A stretch of DNA of 64,000 nt from JASHPR01 sp963833885. Lineage in GTDB: Bacteria > Actinomycetota > Actinomycetes > Streptosporangiales > Streptosporangiaceae. The notes under the pieces were generated by a model, which saw only the letters and a list, made by a program, of their open reading frames with translations, had not been told where the DNA came from and searched no databases. Numbering within the stretch: the stretch's first letter is position 1; each line of letters begins with the position of its first letter. Below, one piece after another: positions 8,574 through 16,062 of the stretch. The stretch spans positions 62,001-126,000 of the forward strand of contig CAWHZU010000019.1 in NCBI GenBank assembly GCA_963833885.1, written 5' to 3'. The position numbers were made by a program, and so were the translations under genes.

Positions 8574-9247
8574 GGCCGGCTCCCCGCCACGCGGAAGAAT
8601 CGCGCGTTGGGATTCGGCTGGAAGAAGCGGGCGGCGGGCTTGCTGAAGACGAGCAGCATCGCCGCGGCGTGAACGATCCACGCCACCGTGCCAGCGACCA
8701 TGTCCGCGGGGGCGAACGTCGCCGCGCTCTCGGACAGCGCGGACAGCAGGCCCAGCGTGGACAGGCCGAAGGTCGCGGCGAGCACGACCCTCGCCCAGTA
8801 GTGCCCCCTGCCGTGCGCCCACGCCATCCAGACCCACCCGGCAACACCGACCGGCGCGAGGATCTCATCGGGCAGCAGGTGCGTCAGCACGATGAGGTGC
8901 CACTGCGCCGCGGTCAGGCCGGGGTACCGGGCGAGGATGGCCGACCTGACGCTGCTCTCGCTGACGATGACCGTGACCAGGATGCCCAGTTCCAGCACCG
9001 CGCCGGCATACATGAGCCGGACGGCGGCCCGCACCGTCGGCGGGCACTGCCGCAGCGGGCGCAGCCACGCCCGGAGCGCACCACGGATCAGGTCCGCGGC
9101 CTCGGCAACGCCAACCCGCCGTTGACCGTCGGGGGCGCTGGCCAGCAGCACCCCGAGGATCTCGTCCTCGTTCTCGCGGCGGAACTCGCGCGGGTAGTAC
9201 GCCAGCAGCCGCCGGTACCCGCGCTCCAGGTCCTCCCGATCGCTCAC
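8570..9247 (-). CDS. PadR-linked membrane protein (HAAS/DUF1700-like arrangement)
   Basis: 225 residues. The cytoplasmic N-terminus LERGYRRLLAYYPREFRRENEDEILGVLL is the short helical head typical of membrane proteins encoded directly after PadR regulators. It is followed by four predicted membrane segments. The GTG start at 9247 overlaps the padR stop and its own stop overlaps the lipoprotein start, so all three are translationally coupled. Function unknown; it may transmit an envelope signal or act as partner of the propeller lipoprotein. Confidence 0.8.
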   Translation of the reverse strand: MSDREDLERGYRRLLAYYPREFRRENEDEILGVLLASAPDGQRRVGVAEAADLIRGALRAWLRPLRQCPPTVRAAVRLMYAGAVLELGILVTVIVSESSVRSAILARYPGLTAAQWHLIVLTHLLPDEILAPVGVAGWVWMAWAHGRGHYWARVVLAATFGLSTLGLLSALSESAATFAPADMVAGTVAWIVHAAAMLLVFSKPAARFFQPNPNARFFRVAGSRP

Positions 9248-9579
9248 GTGGCTGCCCCTCCGGCCGGGTCTAGCCGCGACAGCGCGGCCCTGGCGTTTGC
9301 CTGCAGCCGGGCCGCCTCGGCGGCCAGCCGCGTGCTGCCTTCGTCGGTGAGCCGGTAATACCGGCGCAGCCGGCCGTCCACGATCTCTTGCCGGTCGACC
9401 TCGATCAGCCCGTCGCCGCGAAGCCGGTCCAGCGCCGTGTACAACGTCCCGGCGCGCAGCCGCACCCGGCCGCCGGAGATCTGCGAGACGTCCGCGAGGA
9501 TCCCGTAGCCGTGCTGGCTGCCGGCGGCGAGCGCGGTGAGGATCAGGAACGTGGCCTCCTGCATGGCGCTCTTACTCAT
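9244..9579 (-). CDS. PadR-family transcriptional regulator
   Basis: 111 residues. Winged-helix PadR core: EATFLILTALAAGSQHGYGILADV, then VRLRAGTLYTALDRLRGDGLIEVDRQEIVDGRLRRYYRLTDEG. The start ATG at 9579 is preceded by no Shine-Dalgarno sequence, and a palindromic GGTA-N7-TACC lies two bases upstream, so the transcript may be leaderless or the gene may be read from the preceding gene 26 bases away. Likely represses the coupled membrane protein and lipoprotein genes. Confidence 0.9.
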   Translation of the reverse strand: MSKSAMQEATFLILTALAAGSQHGYGILADVSQISGGRVRLRAGTLYTALDRLRGDGLIEVDRQEIVDGRLRRYYRLTDEGSTRLAAEAARLQANARAALSRLDPAGGAAT

Positions 9580-9580
9580 A

Positions 9581-9595
9581 GGTACAACATATACC
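9581..9595. promoter_or_regulatory. Putative PadR operator GGTACAACATATACC
   Basis: GGTA and TACC half-sites flank seven bases directly upstream of the padR start codon; a site there would block initiation by occlusion. The sequence is AT-rich relative to its surroundings and may include the -10 region (TATATG on the minus strand). Confidence 0.45.
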
Positions 9596-9605
9596 GTTGG
9601 AATAG

Positions 9606-10772
9606 CTATGAAAACAGCGACCTGATCGCCGCGAGGTCGCTCGCCGAGGCCAGGCCGGCGTGGTACAGGCGCAGCTCGGTGGCGCCGGCCGCGCGAACGG
9701 CTTCGGCCTGCTCGCTGAGTGTCTCCGGCCGCCCGCCCAGGCCGCTGACCGCCTGCAGCGACGCCGCGATCCGGGCCCCCGGCGGCGCGGCCGCGGCCGT
9801 GCACGCGACCAGCTGCCCGGCCGTGGTCGGGTCCGAGCAGCTCAGCACGATGCCGTCGGCGCCGCCGGGACCGAGCAGCACGGATGGGTCGTAGCCGGGG
9901 TTCGAGCCTGCCGCGCGCGGATCGGGGTGCGCGTGCACGAGCACCTGCTTGCCCGGCGCCGCGGCCCGCACCGCCGCGATCGTCCGGCGGGCCGCGCGCT
10001 CGGCAACGTCGGCGCGGACCCGCAGCAGCACGTCCGCAGCCGAGGATGGCAGCAGCTCGCCAGCGTCCGCCGGAGGCCGCGAGGCCGCGCCGCCGCCCCA
10101 GCCGAGCGCCCCGTCGAGCGCCGCGCGGACCGCGGAACGCAGCTTCTCCGGGGCGGCACCGGCCTGCTGGTAGGCGTCCGCGCACGCCGGGCAGAAGCAC
10201 ACCGACAGCAGCCATTCGGCCGCGGGGCCGACCGCGGCCCCGGCGGTCTTGTCATGCACGCTGCCGTGGTCGATGCCGTACCAGCCGCACGCCTCCAGTT
10301 CGACCGCGCCGGCGTCGCCGAGCGCCGCGACCTCGGCCGCGAGCGCCGCAACGTAGTCGCGCACCTCCGGCGAGCCGATGCACAGCGCCCAGGGGTAGCC
10401 GTCCCCGTAGGCATTCCGCACGTGCCAGGACGGGTTTCCGGCGCCGACCCCGCAGCCGTGCGCCAGCACCGCCCACGCGCTGACCCGCAGCCCAGCCGCG
10501 CGCAGCCGGGCAGCGGCGCGCTCGAACGAGCCGCGCGGATCCGCCTCGGCCGGCCGCAGCGCCGCTCCGCGCCACCGGGCCGGGTCGGTGCGGTAGTAAA
10601 CCGCGGCATCCCTGGTGACGATCCGGTGCCGGGGGTGGAACGGGGTGACCGCCCGCACGGCGTGGTACGCGGCGGCCAGCACCACCTCGTCCAGCCCTAG
10701 CCCGGCGATCCGGTCGGCCGCTGCCGGATCGTCATCCACGTCCCACGGGTAGAGGTAGGCCGCAACCAGCAC
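9606..10772 (-). CDS. Conserved hypothetical protein, probable TIM-barrel
   Basis: 388 residues, no signal peptide. The alternating pattern of short hydrophobic strands and Ala-rich helices (GLDEVVLAAAYHAV; GLRVSAWAVLAHGCG; AVELEACGWYGIDHG; KQVLVHAHPDP; GIVLSC; ATELRLYHAGLAS) suggests an eight-fold barrel like those of glycoside hydrolase-type or isomerase proteins. A CFCPACADAY pair of cysteines could bind metal. The GTG start at 10772 lies 15 bases after the stop of the uronate-dehydrogenase-like gene, so the two are probably co-expressed and the substrate may be a sugar acid. I do not recognise the family with certainty. Confidence 0.7.
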   Translation of the reverse strand: MLVAAYLYPWDVDDDPAAADRIAGLGLDEVVLAAAYHAVRAVTPFHPRHRIVTRDAAVYYRTDPARWRGAALRPAEADPRGSFERAAARLRAAGLRVSAWAVLAHGCGVGAGNPSWHVRNAYGDGYPWALCIGSPEVRDYVAALAAEVAALGDAGAVELEACGWYGIDHGSVHDKTAGAAVGPAAEWLLSVCFCPACADAYQQAGAAPEKLRSAVRAALDGALGWGGGAASRPPADAGELLPSSAADVLLRVRADVAERAARRTIAAVRAAAPGKQVLVHAHPDPRAAGSNPGYDPSVLLGPGGADGIVLSCSDPTTAGQLVACTAAAAPPGARIAASLQAVSGLGGRPETLSEQAEAVRAAGATELRLYHAGLASASDLAAIRSLFS

Positions 10773-10787
10773 CGCGCAGCCTCCCGT

Positions 10788-11603
10788 TCAGGCCGGCAGC
10801 CCGGCGTCCTGGCCGGGAAGCGTGAACTCGCCGCCGAGATGGGCGAGCACCGGGTCGGCCGGGTCCGGCTCGCCGTTGGCGGCGATGACCTCTGCGGCGT
10901 ACACCTCAGCGTCGTCGCGCGGCTGGTAGCCCAGCGCCCGCGCCTCGTCCAGCGACACCCAGCCGCCGCGGGTGTTCGCCGACACGCCGAACACGACCCG
11001 GAAGCCGGGGCTCGGCGCCGACAGGCACGCCTCGAACAGCCGCCCGGCGTCGTCCGGGGACAGCCAGGTGGACAGCGCGCGGATCGTCGGCGGCCGCTCG
11101 GCGCAGGTCAGGATCCTGATGCAGATCGCGTCCATGCCGTACCTGGAGTGGTACAGCGACGCGAGCGACTCCCCAGCGGCCTTGGACACGCCGTAATAGG
11201 AGTCCGGTACCGGGAACGCGTAGTCGGGCACCGGGAAGTCTGCCCGCGGGCTGAAGCCGACCGCGTGGTTCGACGAGGCGTACACGACCCGCCCAACCCC
11301 CGCCCGGCGGGCCGCCTCGAACACCGCGTACGTGCCGTCGATGTTCACCTCGAGGATCTGCCGCCACGGCGCCTCAGTGGCTACGCCGCCCAGATGAACC
11401 ACTGCCGCCACGTTCCGGCAGGCCTCCGTCATCGCGTCGAGGTCGGTGACCGAGGCCGTGACCGCCTCCTCCCCCGGACCTGCCGTGATCGGGACCGTGT
11501 CCAGCAGCCGCAGCGTCCGGCCGGGCCGGGCCAGGCGGGGGCGCAACATGGTCCCGACCAGGCCCGCCGCCCCGGTGACCAGAATGATCGGCATGCCAGT
11601 CAC
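10788..11603 (-). CDS. NAD-dependent epimerase/dehydratase, uronate dehydrogenase-like
   Basis: 271 residues, extended SDR. The Rossmann motif is VTGAAGLVG at the N-terminus, then VVHLGGVA, and the catalytic YGVSK (Tyr and Lys) preceded by YASSNHAVGF. The SSNHAVGF motif and short length are characteristic of uronate dehydrogenases, which oxidise galacturonate or glucuronate to the aldaro-lactone. Start is GTG at 11603 or ATG at 11594. Given the pectinase island at 22-31 kb, a role in galacturonate oxidation is attractive but unproven. Confidence 0.8.
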   Translation of the reverse strand: MTGMPIILVTGAAGLVGTMLRPRLARPGRTLRLLDTVPITAGPGEEAVTASVTDLDAMTEACRNVAAVVHLGGVATEAPWRQILEVNIDGTYAVFEAARRAGVGRVVYASSNHAVGFSPRADFPVPDYAFPVPDSYYGVSKAAGESLASLYHSRYGMDAICIRILTCAERPPTIRALSTWLSPDDAGRLFEACLSAPSPGFRVVFGVSANTRGGWVSLDEARALGYQPRDDAEVYAAEVIAANGEPDPADPVLAHLGGEFTLPGQDAGLPA

Positions 11604-11621
11604 CGTAGTCCACGGCGGGCG

Positions 11622-12542
11622 TCACGAAACGGGCGGAGGGTTCGCGTCCGCGCTCGCCGCCAGCCCTGGATCCCATTCGCACACCGCGCAAGCGTGCCGG
11701 AACGCTGAGCGGGCGAATTCGAGCGCCACGGCGTGCGGGTCTGGCTGCGTGCGGACGTCCTCCCACTCCAGGATGTACTCGCCCAGGGCCCCGGCCCAGT
11801 GCGCGGCCGACGGGGCGAGGCTGGCGCCGGCGAAGCCTGCCGGTGCCGGGTGCGCGTAGGCGTAGAACGCCGCCGTGGGGTGCCGGGCGTCACCAGGCCA
11901 CCAGCCGACGGCCACCTCCTGGGCGTCCATCGCGTTGCGCATGATGAAGTCCTGCGACGGAGGATCGGCGGGCTGGCCGGAGAACAGGCTGACGGCCAGG
12001 TCGAACGAGCCCCACCAGGCGTTGACCGGCGTCGACCGGCCGCGATAGGGGGCCCGGTAGTCCGCGAGGACCAGCGCGGCCTGGGTGGCCGCGGCGAAGT
12101 AGTCGGCCACCTGGGCAGGGTCGTAGACCGAGTGCTCGCGGTCCTCGTCGAGCGGCACGCTCCACGGCACTTCCTGCGGAGTGGGGTCGATGTCCACCGG
12201 GCCCGCGATGCCCCGCACCGCGGCGAGCACATCCCTGGTCACGTCGCCGACCGGCCGGTCCGGGGTAAGCGCGACCCGCTCGGCACGCCCGTCGCTGTGC
12301 TCGACGACCGTCTCGTGCACGCGCAGGTCCAGCGCCACGACCACGGCCCCAGAGCCGTCCGGGGCGGGCAGTGGGGCGGTTTCCCAGCCGCGCGCGGTCA
12401 GCCGAAGCGCCGCGTGCTGAAGCTCCGGTTCGGGCGGGGCGAGCCGGGTGGCAAGCTTGCCGAGCACCTGGGTGTGCGCGTGCAGGGTGTCGCAGGTGGG
12501 TCGCCACTGCTCGTACGACGTCGCGGGCCAGTCGGTAGCCAT
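11622..12542 (-). CDS. DUF5996 family protein
   Basis: 306 residues. The sequence has the features of the DUF5996 family of actinobacteria: ATSYEQWRPTCDTLHAHTQVLGKLATRLAPPEPELQHAALRLTARGW near the N-terminus, NAWWGSFDLAVSLFSG in the middle and HPTAAFYAYAHP in the C-terminal half. No catalytic function is established. It begins the long minus-strand run 12542-7035 and is divergent from the exonuclease gene with a 72-base gap. Confidence 0.85.
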   Translation of the reverse strand: MATDWPATSYEQWRPTCDTLHAHTQVLGKLATRLAPPEPELQHAALRLTARGWETAPLPAPDGSGAVVVALDLRVHETVVEHSDGRAERVALTPDRPVGDVTRDVLAAVRGIAGPVDIDPTPQEVPWSVPLDEDREHSVYDPAQVADYFAAATQAALVLADYRAPYRGRSTPVNAWWGSFDLAVSLFSGQPADPPSQDFIMRNAMDAQEVAVGWWPGDARHPTAAFYAYAHPAPAGFAGASLAPSAAHWAGALGEYILEWEDVRTQPDPHAVALEFARSAFRHACAVCEWDPGLAASADANPPPVS

Positions 12543-12614
12543 GGCTGAACGCTATTGCCCCGGGCGCTGCATGCTCAATGCGCCGCGCTGCCGCAGACCT
12601 GGTTGGATGGCGGC

Positions 12615-13400
12615 GTGCGGATCGCGACCTGGAACGTGAACTCGGTGCTGGCCCGGCTCCCCCGGCTGGTGGAGTGGCTGGAGCAAGCGGCACCGGACGT
12701 GGTGTGCCTGCAGGAGACCAAGGTCGGCGCCGACGCGTTCCCTGCCGATTCGGTCACGCCGCTGGGTTACGCGGTGGCGCACCACGGCGAAGGGCGCTGG
12801 AACGGCGTGGCCGTGCTGTCCCGGGTGGGGCTGGAGGACGTGGCGCGCGGCCTGCCCGGCGATCCCGGCTTCCCGGACGATACCGCGCTGGAGGCCAGGA
12901 CGATCGCGGCCACCTGCGGGCCGGTACGGGTGCGCTCGGTGTACGTGCCGAACGGCCGCACGCCCAGCGACCCGCACTACGCGTACAAGCTGCGCTGGCT
13001 GGCCGCGCTGAAGGGCGCGGTCGCCGCCGACGCGGCGGGCAGCAGGCCGTTCGCGCTCATGGGCGACTTCAACATCGCACCGACCGACGCCGATGTCTGG
13101 GACCCGGCGGTCTTCGTGGATTCCACCCACGTCACCCCTCCCGAACGCACAGCCTTGGTGGAACTACGGGAAACCGGGCTGACCGACGTGGTCCCCACCA
13201 TCGCCAAGGGCCCGCACCCGTTCACGTACTGGGACTACCGCGCCGGGGCGTTCCACAAAAACATGGGCATGCGGATCGATCTGGTCTACGCCAACGCCGC
13301 GCTGGCGGGCTCGGTGTCCGATGCCTGGGTGGATCGCGAGGCGCGCAAGGGCAAGGGCCCGAGCGACCACGCGCCGGTGATCGTCGACCTCACCCTTTGA
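12615..13400 (+). CDS. xth: Exodeoxyribonuclease III (AP endonuclease, EEP family)
   Basis: 261 residues. All EEP signatures are present: RIATWNVNS at the N-terminus, CLQETK with the metal-binding Glu at 34, RSVYVPNG, GDFNIAPTDADVWD, the FHKNMGMRIDLVYA segment and the C-terminal SDHAPV carrying the catalytic His. GTG at 12615 is chosen because GGATGG precedes it and alignment with the family begins at RIATWN; the extra 20 codons upstream are unlikely to be translated. Acts in base-excision repair. Confidence 0.95.
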   Translation: MRIATWNVNSVLARLPRLVEWLEQAAPDVVCLQETKVGADAFPADSVTPLGYAVAHHGEGRWNGVAVLSRVGLEDVARGLPGDPGFPDDTALEARTIAATCGPVRVRSVYVPNGRTPSDPHYAYKLRWLAALKGAVAADAAGSRPFALMGDFNIAPTDADVWDPAVFVDSTHVTPPERTALVELRETGLTDVVPTIAKGPHPFTYWDYRAGAFHKNMGMRIDLVYANAALAGSVSDAWVDREARKGKGPSDHAPVIVDLTL

Positions 13401-13428
13401 CCGGGTCCGCCTGCAGCGCGGCCAGCGG

Positions 13429-14229
13429 TCACGCCTTGCGCGCCACACCGGCCCACAGGGCCGCCGGGCTGGCCGCCTCGGCCTCGCTAACCGGCCGCCA
13501 CTTCGACGCCTGCACCAGGCCCGGCTCGACCAGGTCAAGGCCGTCGAAGAACCTGGCTACCGCGGAACGGTCGCGGAAGGTGACCTTCTCGGCCATCATC
13601 TGGTTCAGGCTCTCCGCCATCTTCGCCATCGCTGCGGCGTCGATGTCCTTGGCCGGGTGTGACAGGGCCAGGTAGCTGCCTTCCGGCACGGTTTCCAGCA
13701 GCGTCGCCACGACCCGGTACGGGTCGTCCGCGTTGTCGAGGTGCTGCAGGATCGCCATCAGCATCACCGCGACCGGCTGGCTGAAATCCAGGCTCTGCGC
13801 CGCGCGCTCCAGGATCTGCTGCGGACTGCGCAGGTCAGCATCGATGTAATCGGTGGCGCCCGCCGGGTCGCTGGCCAGCAGCGCGCGGGCGTGGTTGAGC
13901 ACGACAGGGTCGTTGTCCACGTAGACGACCCGGGACTGCGGCGCCGCGGCCTGGGCGACCTCATGGGTGTTGTTCGCCGAGGGAATGCCGGTGCCGATGT
14001 CAAGGAACTGGCGGATGCCGGCTTGCTGGGCCAGGAAGCGCACCGCCCGCGCCAGGAACGCTCGGTTGGCGCGCGCCGACAGCACGATGTTGGGGAACGC
14101 CTTGATCGACTGCTCGCCCGCGGCCCGGTCGGCGGCGAAATTGTCTTTCCCGCCCAGCCAGTAGTTATAGACCCGGGCGACGTGCGCCACGCTGGTGTCG
14201 AATGGCGGCGACTTGTCATCGCTTGTCAT
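13429..14229 (-). CDS. SAM-dependent methyltransferase (PF04672 type)
   Basis: 266 residues. Hallmarks of the actinobacterial PF04672/DUF574 family: ARVYNYWLGGKDNFAADRAAGE at the N-terminus, the SAM-binding QFLDIGTGIPSANNTHEVAQ, VVYVDNDPVVLNHARALLA and the late MAILQHLDNADDPYRVV. This family is greatly expanded in filamentous actinomycetes and its substrates are mostly unknown. ATG at 14229 is only ten bases from the Rieske gene stop, so the Rieske-desaturase pair and this methyltransferase may form one operon. Confidence 0.92.
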   Translation of the reverse strand: MTSDDKSPPFDTSVAHVARVYNYWLGGKDNFAADRAAGEQSIKAFPNIVLSARANRAFLARAVRFLAQQAGIRQFLDIGTGIPSANNTHEVAQAAAPQSRVVYVDNDPVVLNHARALLASDPAGATDYIDADLRSPQQILERAAQSLDFSQPVAVMLMAILQHLDNADDPYRVVATLLETVPEGSYLALSHPAKDIDAAAMAKMAESLNQMMAEKVTFRDRSAVARFFDGLDLVEPGLVQASKWRPVSEAEAASPAALWAGVARKA

Positions 14230-14239
14230 TTTCCGGACT

Positions 14240-14554
14240 CTAGCCCACGTCGATGTAGACGGTGCCGTCGACCACCTTGGCCGGATAGGTGCGCAGGTCG
14301 GTGAGCACCGGCGCGCCGAGGGCCTTGCCGCTGGTGTAGTCGAAGCGCCCGTTGTGCTTAGGGCACTCGATGACACCGCCGTCGACCAGCCCGTCGCACA
14401 GCAGCGTCTGCTCGTGCGTGCACAGGCCGTCGGTGGCGTAGTAGCCGTCGTCCGGGGAGCGGTAGATCGCGTACGCGCGCCCTCCATGGTCAAACGGGAC
14501 GACGTCCTCGGGGTCGATGTCGCCCGCCGCGCAGGCGGCCACCCATTCAGCCAT
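14240..14554 (-). CDS. Rieske [2Fe-2S] ferredoxin (MocE-like)
   Basis: 104 residues, a stand-alone Rieske domain. The cluster ligands are CTH (Cys45, His47) and CPKH (Cys64, His67). Such small Rieske ferredoxins pass electrons to an oxygenase. It is encoded 23 bases downstream of a MocD-like desaturase, matching the mocD-mocE order in rhizopine catabolism clusters. No reductase gene is adjacent. Confidence 0.92.
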   Translation of the reverse strand: MAEWVAACAAGDIDPEDVVPFDHGGRAYAIYRSPDDGYYATDGLCTHEQTLLCDGLVDGGVIECPKHNGRFDYTSGKALGAPVLTDLRTYPAKVVDGTVYIDVG

Positions 14555-14577
14555 TGGCTGTCTCCGGCGGCAGGCGG

Positions 14578-15684
14578 TCAGGCCGCGGTCGCGGCGGTCA
14601 GCGGCAGCCCGCGGCCGTCATTCAGCGGCGCGGGCACGTTGAACGGGGCCGCGCCGGGCGGCAGCTCGCGGTGCACGTAGTACTCGGTGTCCCCGAGCTG
14701 GCGCAGGATCGCCGGGATGATCTCCTTGTAGGCAGCCCATATCGACGGGTAGACCGGCGCGCAGTCGCGCTTGATCTCCTCGTGCAGCTCCGGAAGCCGG
14801 TAGTAGGGCACCAGCGGGAACATGTGGTGCTCGACGTGGTAGTTCATGTTCCAGTACAGGAACCGGTTGACCACGCACATCTTGACTGTCCGGGTGTTGA
14901 GCCGGTGGTCGAGCACGTTCTCGCCCATGCCCGCGTGCTGCGTGAACGCGTACACGTTGAGCAGCCACGCGCCGTACAGCCGCGGCCCGCCGATCAGCAG
15001 GACCGGCAGCCAGGACCGGAACGCGATCGCCGCGGCGATCGTGGCTGCGTAGATGACCAGGTCGATCCGGGCGGTCCGGTAGACCTTGTGCCGCTCCGGC
15101 TCGGGGACGAAGTCAGCCTCGTCCGCGGTGAGCCGGCCGGAAGCGTGCAGGAACATCAGCCGGAACGCGGTGTACACGTCGACCAGGCCGACGAAGTTCG
15201 CCAGCAGCCGGACTAGCCGCGCCGGGCGCATGGCCGCGATCTCCGGGTCCCGGCCGAGGATCAGCGTGTCGGTGTGGTGCCGCGCGTGGCTCCACCGCCA
15301 CACCGTCGGGTCGCGCATGATCATGAAAGAGGCGAGCTGATACAGGCCCTCGTCGAGCCAGCGCGTCTTGAACGCGGTGCCGTGCCCGGTCTCGTGCCAC
15401 CGGGAGTCCGACGTGGAGCCGTACAGGGTGCCGTAGACGAAGAAGCACGGCCACGCCCACCAGGTGCCCCACAGTGCGATACCGAGGCCGGCGAACAGCA
15501 GGATCAGGCCGATCCAGATCGCGGTGTCCCGCATCGCCGGGTAGTCGGAGCGCCGCATCAGTTCCTTCATCCGCTTGCGGGGCACGTCGCTGTGGAACCA
15601 GTCGCCGCCCGCCAGCCCGGCCTCCACGGCGGCCCTGTTCTCCGCGCCCGCGAGGCTGTACCGCGCCAAACGTTCCCTGCCCAT
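14578..15684 (-). CDS. Fatty-acid-desaturase-type di-iron membrane oxygenase (MocD-like)
   Basis: 368 residues with about four membrane segments and all three histidine boxes: HETGH (97-101), HARHH (133-137) and HVEHH (283-287), plus an isolated TQH at 248-250. It belongs to the FA_desaturase superfamily, and the downstream Rieske ferredoxin suggests the hydroxylase/monooxygenase MocD branch rather than a lipid desaturase fed by cytochrome b5. ATG at 15684 has AAGG upstream; the longer open frame to 15924 is an artefact of the GC-rich 33-bp repeat. Substrate unknown. Confidence 0.9.
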   Translation of the reverse strand: MGRERLARYSLAGAENRAAVEAGLAGGDWFHSDVPRKRMKELMRRSDYPAMRDTAIWIGLILLFAGLGIALWGTWWAWPCFFVYGTLYGSTSDSRWHETGHGTAFKTRWLDEGLYQLASFMIMRDPTVWRWSHARHHTDTLILGRDPEIAAMRPARLVRLLANFVGLVDVYTAFRLMFLHASGRLTADEADFVPEPERHKVYRTARIDLVIYAATIAAAIAFRSWLPVLLIGGPRLYGAWLLNVYAFTQHAGMGENVLDHRLNTRTVKMCVVNRFLYWNMNYHVEHHMFPLVPYYRLPELHEEIKRDCAPVYPSIWAAYKEIIPAILRQLGDTEYYVHRELPPGAAPFNVPAPLNDGRGLPLTAATAA

Positions 15685-16062
15685 ATCCCGACACCTTTCC
15701 GGCCACCGGCCAGCCAGCGCACCTGCTTCCAGTCTGTCCGGCGTTGCACGGTCTGACCAGGCCCGATATGACTGGGAGCGGCGGGCGCCGCCGCCTGCCC
15801 GCGCCGCCCCCCGCCGCGCACCGCCGCCTGCCCGCGCCGCCCCCCGCCGCGCGCCGCCCCCGGCTGTGACCATTACCGGCATTCCGCTTAAGTCATTAAG
15901 AATGGGCAGCCTGTTTACCAGCATATGACCATGGGAATGGCTGACACGCCAAACATATTCTGGCCATTGCTGAATGACAGCACTAGCCTGAGAAATGGCT
16001 CAAATGCGGGACGTCGCCAGTCGCAGGGGCGTTCGACCTACCAGGTAAAGGATTCCTGCACA
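15685..16062. other. 378-base intergenic region with divergent promoters
   Basis: The first part (15787-15860) is a GC-rich tandem repeat. From about 15870 the composition becomes clearly AT-richer and probably holds the promoter and leader of the radical SAM gene at 16063. I see no convincing small ORF and no conserved RNA fold I can name; a cobalamin riboswitch would be worth testing given the B12 domain downstream, but I cannot recognise its core here. Confidence 0.5.
15787..15860. repeat. 33-bp GC-rich tandem repeat, about 2.3 copies
   Basis: The marker T in CCGCCTGCCCGCGCCG recurs at 15796 and 15829, giving a period of 33 bases. The repeat decays after about 15853. It lies upstream of the desaturase gene and is entirely G/C apart from a few bases. 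Confidence 0.7.

Noticed and set aside
15787..15860. Possible CRISPR array
   Set aside because: Units are contiguous without spacers; simple tandem repeat.
15685..16062. Cobalamin riboswitch before the B12-radical SAM gene
   Set aside because: No recognisable B12-box or multi-helix core could be identified by eye.
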